From: Parasalinivibrio latis
GTDB lineage: Bacteria; Pseudomonadota; Gammaproteobacteria; Enterobacterales; Vibrionaceae
Direction of reading: 5' to 3'
Length of the DNA: 64,000 bases
NCBI RefSeq assembly: GCF_036825535.1
Contig: NZ_CP098813.1
Span: 1,550,001-1,614,000 of the forward strand
The translations under genes and the position numbers were made by a program. Numbering within the stretch: position 1 is the first letter of the stretch; each line of letters begins with the position of its first letter. The notes under the pieces are model-generated. The model saw nothing but the letters and a program-made list of their open reading frames with translations. It was not told where the DNA came from and did no database searches. Below, one piece after another: positions 44,273-52,983 of this stretch.

Positions 44273-45226
44273 ATGAAAATCAGCGTAGGAATCAGTGCCT
44301 GTGTTCTCGGAGAAAACGTCCGTTTTGATTCGGGGCATAAAAAGAGCAACTTTGTCGTAAAAGAACTTGGAAAGTATGTTGAGTTTGTTCCGGTGTGTCC
44401 TGAGGTGGGTATAGGGCTTGGCGTGCCAAGGCCGACAATCCGGCTGATGGAAAATGAAATAGGGGTCCGGTTGGTCGAGACGAAAGACGCCGACAAGGAC
44501 TACACAGACTTAATGCATAACTTTTCAGCGAAGAAGGTTGGTTCTCTAAAGTCTCAGGATCTTCGCGGTTATATCGTATGCGCAAAATCACCGACCTGTG
44601 GGATGGAGCGTGTAAAGGTTTACCGGGAAAACGGGTATGTTGCTGCGGAGAAAATCGGAATCGGCTTGTTTACTCAAAAACTGCTGGAAGAAATGCCGTG
44701 GTTGCCGGTTGAAGAGGATGGGCGTCTCAATGACCCTATACTGCGAGAGAATTTTGTTACGCGGATTTTTGCCTTGGATGACCTTTACCGTTCAATGGAA
44801 GGTGAACCAACCAAAGATAAAATCATCAAATTCCACTCCCGATACAAATACGCCTTACTTGCCCACAGCCAGGACGAATACCGAGCTCTTGGAAGATTTG
44901 TTGCTGACATTGCTTCGTACGACATCAACGAGTTTTTCTCCCTTTATCGCCTGAAACTGATGAACGTATTAAAGAAGCTGGCAACCCGGAAAAATAACAC
45001 CAACGTCCTCATGCACCTGCAGGGTTATTTCAAGAAAGACCTGAGTAAAGAGCAAAAAGCAGATTTGTCGGAAGTCATTCTTTCCTACAACGAAGGCACG
45101 CTGCCCCTGATGGCACCAATCACGTTGATAAATCACCATTTGCGTGAGTTTCCGGACGACTACCTGTCCCATCAGGCTTTTCTCAGTCCATATCCAAAAG
45201 AGCTGAAGGTTCGCTATGGCCTCTGA
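44273..45226 (+). CDS. DUF523-DUF1722 fusion protein (YbgA C-terminal domain)
   Basis: A 317-residue protein. The N-terminal DUF523 domain has conserved cysteines in SACVLGENVRFD, VCPEV and SPTCGM. The C-terminal DUF1722 domain (about 190-310) has HSRYKYALLAHSQDEYR. E. coli YbgA is a DUF1722 protein encoded directly before phrB, so the link with photolyase is conserved. The biochemical role is unknown. ATG 44273 is preceded by GGGAG; the frame opens at 44060, but that would cover the operator repeats. Confidence 0.85.
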   Translation: MKISVGISACVLGENVRFDSGHKKSNFVVKELGKYVEFVPVCPEVGIGLGVPRPTIRLMENEIGVRLVETKDADKDYTDLMHNFSAKKVGSLKSQDLRGYIVCAKSPTCGMERVKVYRENGYVAAEKIGIGLFTQKLLEEMPWLPVEEDGRLNDPILRENFVTRIFALDDLYRSMEGEPTKDKIIKFHSRYKYALLAHSQDEYRALGRFVADIASYDINEFFSLYRLKLMNVLKKLATRKNNTNVLMHLQGYFKKDLSKEQKADLSEVILSYNEGTLPLMAPITLINHHLREFPDDYLSHQAFLSPYPKELKVRYGL

Positions 45227-46040
45227 GGGGAAAACCTACACCATCAGCGAGGTATCAGAGTTAACCGGTGTTAACCCGGTGACACTCCGTGCCTGGCAGA
45301 GACGCTATGGCTTGGTAAAGCCCGGCCGTTCGGAAAAGGGCCATCGTCTTTACAGCGATGCTGATCTTGCTGTAGTGCAGAAGGTTGTGAACTGGCTGGA
45401 TAAGGGTGTTTCCATTGGAAAGGTCAAGCCCTTGCTCTCCGGGGACTTGACCGAGCCAGAACCGTCTAAAACGTTGGCTGAATACACCGAAATCACTGCT
45501 GCGTTGGGTGCATTCAGGCGGGCAAAAGTCGAGCAGATCGTCGCTCGCTGTCTTAAGGAATACCCTTGGCGAACAGTCAAAACCAAACTTGTTGAACCGG
45601 TAGAAAATTATCTGTCGTCAGAAGGGCTTACCTTGGCGGATATACAGACCGCTCTCTGGCGTTCGGTGATGGTCGAGCGCGTTGTGCAAATTGTTGTCCT
45701 CAAAAAGCAGCAGGCAAAACGTCGCGCGGTAGTGTGCTCCACTGACGATCAAACCAGTTATTTCTTGTGGCTGCTCGCCCTCGATGTGAGCTCAGATGGT
45801 TTTGGGGTCGAAGTGCTGGACGGACCGATTGAAAAGCTGAACGTGCTTGGAGGCCTGTTAGCAGAACGCCGGATTGAGCAGTTAGTTGTCTCAGGAGATA
45901 AAAAACTGACGACAAACCAGATCAATGAACTGATCGAGTTAGGTAACCAGGAAGTACCTGTACTCAAAGTAACGGGTGACATTGTCCGGATTCACAGACA
46001 TGAACTGGAACGATTCAGTGAGCGGGGTGGCAGCTTATGA
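45216..46040 (+). CDS. MerR-family regulator (CarH/LitR/MlrA-like without B12 motif)
   Basis: A 274-residue regulator. The N-terminal MerR helix-turn-helix is clear: YTISEVSELTGVNPVTLRAWQRRYGL, split by the wing GHRLYSDADL. The C-terminal 190 residues resemble the helical plus cobalamin-binding-like region of CarH/LitR. The DxHxxG motif needed for B12 is absent, so it may sense something else or act as a light-insensitive partner. It overlaps the DUF523 stop by 11 bases and the photolyase start by 4. Autoregulation through the 28-base repeats is likely (inference). Confidence 0.82.
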   Translation: MASEGKTYTISEVSELTGVNPVTLRAWQRRYGLVKPGRSEKGHRLYSDADLAVVQKVVNWLDKGVSIGKVKPLLSGDLTEPEPSKTLAEYTEITAALGAFRRAKVEQIVARCLKEYPWRTVKTKLVEPVENYLSSEGLTLADIQTALWRSVMVERVVQIVVLKKQQAKRRAVVCSTDDQTSYFLWLLALDVSSDGFGVEVLDGPIEKLNVLGGLLAERRIEQLVVSGDKKLTTNQINELIELGNQEVPVLKVTGDIVRIHRHELERFSERGGSL

Positions 46041-47485
46041 AGCTTGTTTGGCTGAGAAGAGACCTGAGAACAAGGGATAACCGGGCTATTGCTGTCGCTC
46101 AGCTGGCAGGAGAACCCGTTGTAGCTGTGTATGCCGCTACACCCGAACAATGGGATGTCCACAACCTGTCATCTATACAGCGTGACCTCATCTACCGTAG
46201 GTTAGCCGCTCTCAACAACGAATTAGGTATCAAAAACATTCCGCTGGGGTTCATTGAAGCAGAGAACTATGAAACAGCGGTGTTGGAGGTGATAGCAATT
46301 GCCCAATCAATAGGCGCAGACGAAATCATCGCCCAATGTGAATATGAAGTTAATGAAACCCGTCGTGATGCTCTGCTTACCAAAAAAGCAGCTGCGGCTG
46401 GAATCAAAGTGTCGCTTATCCATGACCGGTGTGTTTTACCTCCCGGAAGTGTTTTATCTGCAAAGTCAGATGTTTACAAAGTTTTTACCCCTTTTAAGCG
46501 TGCGTGGCTGAAAGCACTGGCTAACGTTAACTGGTACCCGGTCAAAGCGGTCAGTAATGACAACCTTCCGACGGTGGGGCATTCCGCATTTAGCCAAACC
46601 GCCGAGAAACTTGAAGCGCACATTTCGATGGAAAGCGCAGGCTGGTATGTCGATGAAATGAGCATACTACGAAGCCTGCGTGAATTTACGTCAGGACAGG
46701 CTGCAAGATACGACGCCGACCGGGACTTCCCCTCTAAAGACGGAACCAGTGTGCTGTCGCCATATCTTGCGATTGGTGCGCTTTCTCCACGCCAATGCCT
46801 TGCAAGAGTGTTGGAGGACTATCCCGAACTCTCTCTCGACGGAAATGGCGGGCCGGCAGTGTGGATATCAGAAATCATCTGGCGGGAGTTCTACCAGCAC
46901 CTTAGCGCCGCATTCCCGAAAATCAGCCGGGGAGAAGCCTTTATCGACTGGGCCGACAACGTTAAGTGGGATAACAATAAAGACCTGTTTGAAGCCTGGA
47001 AATCAGGCAAAACCGGGTTCCCGATTGTTGATGCAGCAATGCGGCAGTTAGCGGACACCGGATGGATGCATAACAGGCTTCGAATGATCGTCGCAAGTTT
47101 TCTCACCAAAGATTTGTTAATTGACTGGCGTTGGGGGGAAGCATGGTTCTCTCAAAAGCTTGTTGATCTGGATTATGCATCGAATAACGGTGGCTGGCAG
47201 TGGTCAGCGTCAACAGGAACGGACGCGCAACCATACTTCAGAATTTTCAATCCTACCTCACAGGGTCAGCGGTTTGATCCCAAGGGAGACTTTGTTCGTG
47301 AGTGGATGCCTGAGCTGAGGGAGATAGAGGGAGGGAAGGTACATGAACCCCATAAGTGGGCGCATAAAAAAGGGATTAACCTCGATTACCCCTTGCCGAT
47401 TGTCGATCACTCCGAAAGAAGAAAAGAGGCGATAAGCCGATTTGAGCAGGCCAAAGGAAAACAATCTTTAGCGCGGGAGGCATAG
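46037..47485 (+). CDS. phrB: Deoxyribodipyrimidine photolyase
   Basis: A 482-residue class I CPD photolyase that reverses UV dimers with blue light and FAD. The N-terminal antenna domain begins LVWLRRDLRTRDN. The FAD domain shows LSPYLAIGALSPRQ, WREFYQH, MRQLADTGWMHNRLRMIVASFL, DWRWGEAWF and ASNNGGWQWSASTGTDAQPYFRIFNP. All the usual FAD-binding and Trp residues seem present. It overlaps the MerR gene in ATGA. Confidence 0.94.
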   Translation: MKLVWLRRDLRTRDNRAIAVAQLAGEPVVAVYAATPEQWDVHNLSSIQRDLIYRRLAALNNELGIKNIPLGFIEAENYETAVLEVIAIAQSIGADEIIAQCEYEVNETRRDALLTKKAAAAGIKVSLIHDRCVLPPGSVLSAKSDVYKVFTPFKRAWLKALANVNWYPVKAVSNDNLPTVGHSAFSQTAEKLEAHISMESAGWYVDEMSILRSLREFTSGQAARYDADRDFPSKDGTSVLSPYLAIGALSPRQCLARVLEDYPELSLDGNGGPAVWISEIIWREFYQHLSAAFPKISRGEAFIDWADNVKWDNNKDLFEAWKSGKTGFPIVDAAMRQLADTGWMHNRLRMIVASFLTKDLLIDWRWGEAWFSQKLVDLDYASNNGGWQWSASTGTDAQPYFRIFNPTSQGQRFDPKGDFVREWMPELREIEGGKVHEPHKWAHKKGINLDYPLPIVDHSERRKEAISRFEQAKGKQSLAREA

Positions 47486-47486
47486 C

Positions 47487-47975
47487 ATGGATGGAGAACA
47501 AAGTGCCCACAATAGTCAAAGTATGGATTTTCCCAAGAGCAAAAAGATACCGGAAAGTCCGTTGAATGCATTCATTGAGCTATACGAACATTTACACAAA
47601 GACAACTTAGTGGGCATCAAGGACGTCTACGATCCGGATGTCGTGTTCCAAGATCCCGCTCACCAGATTGTCGGCTTGCCACCCCTGCTGAAGTATTTCG
47701 AAGCGCTCTATGAAAATCTCGATGCCTGTACCTTCACAATTACCGACACCATTGGGGATGACAAACAGGCTTTTGTCCGGTGGACGATGCTGCTTTCTCA
47801 CCCAAAACTAGACGGAGGAAAGCCGCGAACGGTCCACGGATGCACTCAACTGAGGTTTAACGAAGGGAAAGTTTCCTATCACCGCGACTTTTTCGATCTC
47901 GGTGAAATGATTTACGAAGCAATTCCAGTATTGGGTTCAGTTGTTAAACGCATAAAAAGAGGGCTCGGACGATGA
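47487..47975 (+). CDS. NTF2/SnoaL-like protein
   Basis: A 162-residue protein with a SnoaL/NTF2-like cone fold: the helical LNAFIELYEHLHKDNL, then VYDPDVVFQDPAHQIVG and a C-terminal strand set with HRDFFDLGEMIYEAIP. Such folds are either small enzymes or binding proteins. It recurs in photolyase-cfa operons of marine bacteria. GGAGG lies 6 bases before its ATG. The function is unknown. Confidence 0.72.
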   Translation: MDGEQSAHNSQSMDFPKSKKIPESPLNAFIELYEHLHKDNLVGIKDVYDPDVVFQDPAHQIVGLPPLLKYFEALYENLDACTFTITDTIGDDKQAFVRWTMLLSHPKLDGGKPRTVHGCTQLRFNEGKVSYHRDFFDLGEMIYEAIPVLGSVVKRIKRGLGR

Positions 47976-48709
47976 AACCTCAATGCGTACTCATCACCGG
48001 GGCATCTTCGGGAATTGGTAAGCAACTTGCTGTGGATTATGCGAATCAAGGTAGCTTCGTTATTGCCTGCGGAAGAAATGCTCCGACGCTAGAGGCACTG
48101 GCAGCAGTACACCCAAATATTGAACCCTTGGTGTTTGATACCACCAATGAAGATCAGACCTACAACAGCCTTTCTTCACTAAGTAAAAATCCGGAACTCA
48201 TCATTCTTAATGCCGGCACCTGCGAATACATCGAACAGGGGCAATTGGATCCCGCTCTGTTTAAAAGAGTGTTCAACGTTAACGTTTTCGGGGTGGTGAA
48301 TTGTATTGCCGGTTTGCAGCATTTCCTGACCAAAGGTACCCACTTGGCATTGATGGGGTCGACAGCTGCCTACGTCGGACTGCCGAGGGCAGAAGCCTAC
48401 GGCGCTTCGAAAGCTGCTTTGTCTTACCTGGCGAAGTCACTAAGTGTTGATCTTGAAGAATACGGAGTGACGGTGTCACTTATTTCGCCCGGGTTCGTGA
48501 AAACGCCCCTGACCGACAAAAACGACTTCGCCATGCCAATGATGGTCACGCCTGAAGAAGCGTCTGTCTCAATACGGAAAGGAATAGAAAGAGGAAAACG
48601 CGAAATCCACTTTCCGCGGAAATTCAGCCTGTTCCTGAAAGCGATATCCCTGTTGCCGATTTCGGTACAGGTCTCTCTCGTAAAAAGAATAACAAGGAGA
48701 GCTGCATGA
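47972..48709 (+). CDS. Short-chain dehydrogenase/reductase
   Basis: A 245-residue SDR. The cofactor motif is TGASSGIGKQL, NAG is in ILNAGTCEY, and the catalytic Tyr and Lys are in YGASKAAL. A C-terminal hydrophobic stretch (FSLFLKAISLLPIS) suggests membrane association. It overlaps both neighbours by 4 bases. SDR genes recur next to cfa-type genes in ECF11 regulons, where the substrate is not established. Confidence 0.85.
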   Translation: MKPQCVLITGASSGIGKQLAVDYANQGSFVIACGRNAPTLEALAAVHPNIEPLVFDTTNEDQTYNSLSSLSKNPELIILNAGTCEYIEQGQLDPALFKRVFNVNVFGVVNCIAGLQHFLTKGTHLALMGSTAAYVGLPRAEAYGASKAALSYLAKSLSVDLEEYGVTVSLISPGFVKTPLTDKNDFAMPMMVTPEEASVSIRKGIERGKREIHFPRKFSLFLKAISLLPISVQVSLVKRITRRAA

Positions 48710-49968
48710 AAATCGCCATAATCGGAAGCGGTATTTCCGGACTGACTAGTGCGCATTATCTCAACAAACAACATGATATTACGCTGTTCGAAGCCAACGA
48801 CTACATCGGCGGCCATACCGCGACGATTGATGTGGAAACGCCAAGCGGCAAATATGCTGTTGATACCGGATTTATCGTTTACAACGACCGGACTTATCCG
48901 AACTTCATCCGGCTACTCGGGGATTTGGGTATAGAGGGGCAGCCCACCGAAATGAGTTTCAGTGTGCGTAATGACGATAATGGCCTTGAATACAACGGGC
49001 ACAGTGTTACGTCACTGTTTGCCCAAAAGCGAAACGTGGTGAATGTACGCTTCTACCGGTTTATCAGTGAAATCCTACGGTTCAACCGGTTGGGACGAGA
49101 GCTGGCAGAAAACCCCAATACTCACGCCCTTGAGAAAACTCTCGGTGATTTTCTGACCGAAAACAGTTTCAGTCATTACTTTAGTGACAACTATATCTTG
49201 CCGATGGGGGCGGCGATTTGGTCGTCAACCCTTGCTGACATGCGCCGTTTCCCGCTGGCCTTTTTCCTGAAATTTTTCCTGAACCACGGGCTGCTCGACA
49301 TTAAAAACCGTCCCCAGTGGTATGTCATCCCTGGTGGGTCAAGAGAATATGTCCGCAAGCTGATACCTGCATTCGAAGACAAAATCCGCTTGTCGACACC
49401 GGTCAAATCAGTCTACCGCACGGAGTCGGGCATACGTTTGGAGACTGCGTCAGGTGGGGAGAATTTTGATCAGGTTATTTTTGCGTGTCACAGCGACCAG
49501 GCTCTGAAAATGCTCGGTGATGCCACAGAGGATGAAACCGATGTGCTGGGCCGAATGCCTTATCAAATGAATGAAGTGGTTTTACACACGGATACATCAA
49601 TCCTGCCAAAACGGCCAGCAGCGTGGGCATCCTGGAACTACCACTTGGGACAGACTGAGGGGAGGGATCAAAGGCAAGCCACCCTTACGTATGATATGAA
49701 CATACTTCAGGGGATTAAGTCGCCGGAAACGTTTTGCGTCACCCTGAACCAAACCTCAAACATTGATCCCTCAAAGATCCTTCGAAGATTTAATTATGCC
49801 CATCCGCTGTTCAACACAGCGAGTGTTGCTGCGCAGCAGGACAGGTCGTTAATAAACGGGAAAAACAATACCTGGTTTTGTGGGGCATATTGGCGAAACG
49901 GCTTCCACGAAGACGGTGTTAAGAGCGCACTGGACGTTGTTGAAATGCTTGGGGGGCATACCCTATGA
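48706..49968 (+). CDS. FAD-dependent amine-oxidase-family protein (possible fatty acyl desaturase)
   Basis: A 420-residue flavoprotein. The dinucleotide motif is IIGSGISGLTSAHYLN, followed by FEANDYIGGHT; the C-terminal WFCGAYWRNGFHEDG is the second FAD-binding segment. Proteins of this type in cfa operons of Rhodobacter (UfaD) act as flavin desaturases in furan fatty acid synthesis, as I recall. The same role is inferred here from gene order alone. Confidence 0.8.
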   Translation: MKIAIIGSGISGLTSAHYLNKQHDITLFEANDYIGGHTATIDVETPSGKYAVDTGFIVYNDRTYPNFIRLLGDLGIEGQPTEMSFSVRNDDNGLEYNGHSVTSLFAQKRNVVNVRFYRFISEILRFNRLGRELAENPNTHALEKTLGDFLTENSFSHYFSDNYILPMGAAIWSSTLADMRRFPLAFFLKFFLNHGLLDIKNRPQWYVIPGGSREYVRKLIPAFEDKIRLSTPVKSVYRTESGIRLETASGGENFDQVIFACHSDQALKMLGDATEDETDVLGRMPYQMNEVVLHTDTSILPKRPAAWASWNYHLGQTEGRDQRQATLTYDMNILQGIKSPETFCVTLNQTSNIDPSKILRRFNYAHPLFNTASVAAQQDRSLINGKNNTWFCGAYWRNGFHEDGVKSALDVVEMLGGHTL

Positions 49969-50720
49969 ACAGCGCGCTCTATATCGGGGAAATCAGGCAC
50001 AGGCGATTCATGCCTGTAAGCCACAGGTTTAACTATCCGTTTTTTATGGCATGGATAGACCTTGATGAAGTCAATGAACTCTCCACTGTGGCGGGATCTC
50101 TCAAGGTAGACCGTTTCGGGTGGGCTTCATTCCAACACCGTGACTATATGGGCGGGAGTGAAAACACCAAACTGGCTTGTCAGGATAAGCTGGAACAACT
50201 CACCGGAGAACGGCTTACAGGTAAAGTGTATTCGCTGTGTAACCTTCGCTATCTGGGCCTGTATTTCAGCCCTGTGAACTTTTATTACCTCTATGACGAC
50301 TGCGGTCAGTGGCGTTACATGTTGGCAGAGGTAAGCAATACACCGTGGAATGAACGCCATTACTATGCTGTCCCGGCAGGAAAGTCTTGGCACAATAAAA
50401 AATCCTTCCATGTATCCCCGTTTAACCCAATAGAGCAGGACTACCACTGGCGGCTAAAGGAGCCGGGGGAGGCGCTGTTCGTCCATCTGGAAAACTGCCG
50501 GAAGAATAAAGAATTCGACGCAACACTTGCGATGACTCGTGAACCGCTGACGTCAGAATCATTGCGCAGACAGCTAAAAAAAGCGCCGTTTATGACGGCA
50601 AAAATCATCGCGCTGATCTATTGGCATGCGCTGAAGCTTTTTATTAAAGGCGCGCCTTTTTACGGCCATCCTGGTCAACCGAAACCGAAACCGAAAACGA
50701 CCCATGAGGCAAAGGAGTGA
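49965..50720 (+). CDS. DUF1365 family protein
   Basis: A 251-residue member of DUF1365. The N-terminus IGEIRHRRFMPVSHRFNYPFFMAWIDLDE and the block CNLRYLGLYFSPVNFYYLYD are the family mark. The function is unknown, but it nearly always lies between an FAD amine-oxidase-family gene and a cfa-type gene, as here. Basic C-terminus with a hydrophobic helix (IIALIYWHALKLFI), so membrane contact is likely. It overlaps its upstream neighbour by 4 bases. Confidence 0.85.
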   Translation: MNSALYIGEIRHRRFMPVSHRFNYPFFMAWIDLDEVNELSTVAGSLKVDRFGWASFQHRDYMGGSENTKLACQDKLEQLTGERLTGKVYSLCNLRYLGLYFSPVNFYYLYDDCGQWRYMLAEVSNTPWNERHYYAVPAGKSWHNKKSFHVSPFNPIEQDYHWRLKEPGEALFVHLENCRKNKEFDATLAMTREPLTSESLRRQLKKAPFMTAKIIALIYWHALKLFIKGAPFYGHPGQPKPKPKTTHEAKE

Positions 50721-50722
50721 CG

Positions 50723-51958
50723 ATGTCTTCGATTGATAACAACGTAGAAGCGTTTGCCGACACCCAGACAGCATGTAGATCGCGCAAAATTGTCTCAGTC
50801 ATGTTAGGGAAAATGAAAGGCGCAAGTATTGAGCTGACTGAACCCGATGGACAGGTTTTCCATTACGGAGACCCGCACTCAGATATTCATGCGGTCGTGC
50901 AGGTAAATGATACCCGCTTTTATAATCGCATGTTGACCGGTGGCAGTATCGGTGCAGCCGAAGCCTATGTTGATGGTTGGTGGGATACGCCGGATATTAC
51001 AGCTGTTGTCCGGACTGTGGCTAGGAACATGGGAGCATTGGATGAGCTTGAAGCAAAACTGGGCTGGCTCACCTCAATTCGAGAAAAATGGCTTCACTGG
51101 ACCAGGCGGAACACGCTGTCGGGCTCTAAGGATAACATCGCTGCACACTATGATCTGGGTAACGATCTTTACTCACGGTTCCTGGATAAAGAAATGCTCT
51201 ATTCAAGTGGCATTTACAACTCTTCGCAAGACTCTCTCGATACCGCCCAGCTCAACAAAATGGACAGGTTGTGCCAGCAGCTCGATCTGTCCCCAGCAGA
51301 TCACCTGTTGGAAATAGGAACCGGATGGGGTGGGATGGCGATTTACGCAGCCAAGCACTATGGGTGCCGCGTAACAACGACCACCATTTCAAATGAGCAG
51401 TATCAATGGGCTAAACAACGGGTCGAAGAAGAAGGGCTGACAGAAAAAATCACACTTCTCACCCAGGACTACCGTGAACTTACGGGTCAATTCGACAAGT
51501 TGGTTTCTGTTGAGATGATAGAAGCTGTCGGAAAGTCATTTTTACCGGGTTTTGTCAGGAAGTGCGAAAGCCTGCTCAAGCCCGGCGGGAAAATGGCAAT
51601 ACAGGCCATTACCATTGCAGATCAGCGCTATGAGCACTATAGCCGCAACGTAGATTTTATCCAAAAACACATCTTTCCGGGGGGATTTTTGCCATCCATC
51701 TCTGCTTTGCAAAAGGTGCTGACGGATGAAACCAAGTTCGTGACACGGAACATACAAGATCTGGGTATTGATTACGCAGACACATTGAAAGACTGGCTGA
51801 AACGGTTTAACCAACATGAAGATGATCTGAAATCCATCGGCTACGACGACAGGTTCCTGCGTCTCTGGCGGTATTACTTCTGTTATTGTGAGGGTGGTTT
51901 CAGAGAGAAAACCATCAGCACAATACAACTGACCGCCGAGCTTCCCCAAAGGTACTGA
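50723..51958 (+). CDS. Cyclopropane-fatty-acyl-phospholipid synthase-family methyltransferase
   Basis: A 411-residue SAM-dependent methyltransferase of the cfa family acting on unsaturated phospholipid acyl chains. The SAM motif is LEIGTGWGG (196-204). By my recalled alignment to E. coli Cfa, Glu239 is kept (Glu267 in VEMIEAVG) and Tyr317 is kept (RYYF). Cys139 is Ser (162, in YSSGIY) and His266 is Gln (294, in AIQAIT). These residues bind the bicarbonate that removes the proton to close the ring. Loss suggests a methylated, not cyclopropanated, product, as in UfaM. ATG 50723 has AAGGAG before it; GTG 50717 lies inside that site. Confidence 0.85.
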   Translation: MSSIDNNVEAFADTQTACRSRKIVSVMLGKMKGASIELTEPDGQVFHYGDPHSDIHAVVQVNDTRFYNRMLTGGSIGAAEAYVDGWWDTPDITAVVRTVARNMGALDELEAKLGWLTSIREKWLHWTRRNTLSGSKDNIAAHYDLGNDLYSRFLDKEMLYSSGIYNSSQDSLDTAQLNKMDRLCQQLDLSPADHLLEIGTGWGGMAIYAAKHYGCRVTTTTISNEQYQWAKQRVEEEGLTEKITLLTQDYRELTGQFDKLVSVEMIEAVGKSFLPGFVRKCESLLKPGGKMAIQAITIADQRYEHYSRNVDFIQKHIFPGGFLPSISALQKVLTDETKFVTRNIQDLGIDYADTLKDWLKRFNQHEDDLKSIGYDDRFLRLWRYYFCYCEGGFREKTISTIQLTAELPQRY

Positions 51959-51961
51959 ACC

Positions 51962-52462
51962 ATGAGACTGGTCATACTTTCAGTCGCATTCAATGTGTTC
52001 TGGTTCATCGCTGTTGCCGGAGGGAGCCAATGGTGGCCGGTCTTGGCGGTTTGTTTAGTGATAGCAGTATTTCTCGATCCTAAGCTGCTTTGGTTGGCAC
52101 CTGTCCTGTCTGTGTTCGGCTTGTCCAGTGACTTTATTCTTACGTTGTTCGGCGTTATTGATTTCGGGATAAGGGGGTTACCGTCCTGGTTGGTGTTCCT
52201 ATGGTTGGGTTTTACCGCGTATATCTGGTTGATACGCGAGACCATATTTAGCGTAAACAGAATAGTAATATGCGCCTTTGCCGGCGTTGGCGGAGCGCTG
52301 AGTTATTTTGCTGGGGTGAAACTTGGGGCAGCCGTTTTACCCTTGGGGACAATGGGCTCGCTTGCCATCATTGCTGCCGTCTGGGTGATTCACGGCGCGG
52401 TCTTAAATGCGCTAATGCAGTGGTTTGATGCCATATACCCGGCCTCGGAGGTAACAGAATGA
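51962..52462 (+). CDS. DUF2878 inner membrane protein
   Basis: A 166-residue protein with about five hydrophobic segments and little else. The pattern and position fit DUF2878, a small integral membrane family common in marine gammaproteobacteria next to cfa-type genes. No catalytic residues are apparent. It starts 3 bases after the methyltransferase stop. The function is unknown. Confidence 0.7.
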   Translation: MRLVILSVAFNVFWFIAVAGGSQWWPVLAVCLVIAVFLDPKLLWLAPVLSVFGLSSDFILTLFGVIDFGIRGLPSWLVFLWLGFTAYIWLIRETIFSVNRIVICAFAGVGGALSYFAGVKLGAAVLPLGTMGSLAIIAAVWVIHGAVLNALMQWFDAIYPASEVTE

Positions 52463-52983
52463 AAAATCTGTTGTTTGCAGTTGTGATAGGAGTCAGCTCG
52501 TGGGCAAACGCCAGTGACGTTTCTCCTGATTCTACTTGGTGGAAACCTGTGGGGCACGCAACCCTCAGCTGGGGTTTCTGGGACATATACCATTCGACAC
52601 TGTACACACCGGATGGTTATTTTGGATCCTTGTCGGTAACGCCTCTAAAACTCCAGATTAAGTATAAGAGGGATATCACCAAACAACGGTTATTAGATGC
52701 GACGGAAAAGCAGTGGCAGCACCTCGGCTACCCAAAGGAAAACATTTCGTTATGGCTGGTGACGCTTGAAACAATTTGGCCAGAGATAAACAAAGGGGAC
52801 AAACTCAGTTACCTCCTTGAAAATGGGATTGGCTGGTTTCGCTTCTGGCCGCTGGGTGGTAAAGACGGGGAAATAGGAAAGATTGATGACCCTGAACTTG
52901 CCAGAGCGTTTATTGAGATATGGCTTTCAGAAGACACCGCATACCCGAAACTTCGCTTGGCTTTGCTGGGAGGTGAACAATGA
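52459..52983 (+). CDS. Chalcone isomerase-like exported protein
   Basis: A 174-residue protein with a signal peptide (cleavage likely after ANA-S near 20). The mature part matches the chalcone-isomerase-like fold (PF16036): VGHATLSWGFWDIYHSTLYTPDG and then LKIQYKRDI-like strands. Plant relatives of this fold bind fatty acids, so a lipid carrier or modifying role in the periplasm is possible. It overlaps both neighbours by 4 bases. Confidence 0.75.
   Translation: MKNLLFAVVIGVSSWANASDVSPDSTWWKPVGHATLSWGFWDIYHSTLYTPDGYFGSLSVTPLKLQIKYKRDITKQRLLDATEKQWQHLGYPKENISLWLVTLETIWPEINKGDKLSYLLENGIGWFRFWPLGGKDGEIGKIDDPELARAFIEIWLSEDTAYPKLRLALLGGEQ

Noticed and set aside
43807..44496. 229-codon frame on the minus strand before dat
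   Set aside because: It runs through the operator repeats and the start of the DUF523 gene, has a serine and cysteine-rich random composition and no family signature or ribosome site.
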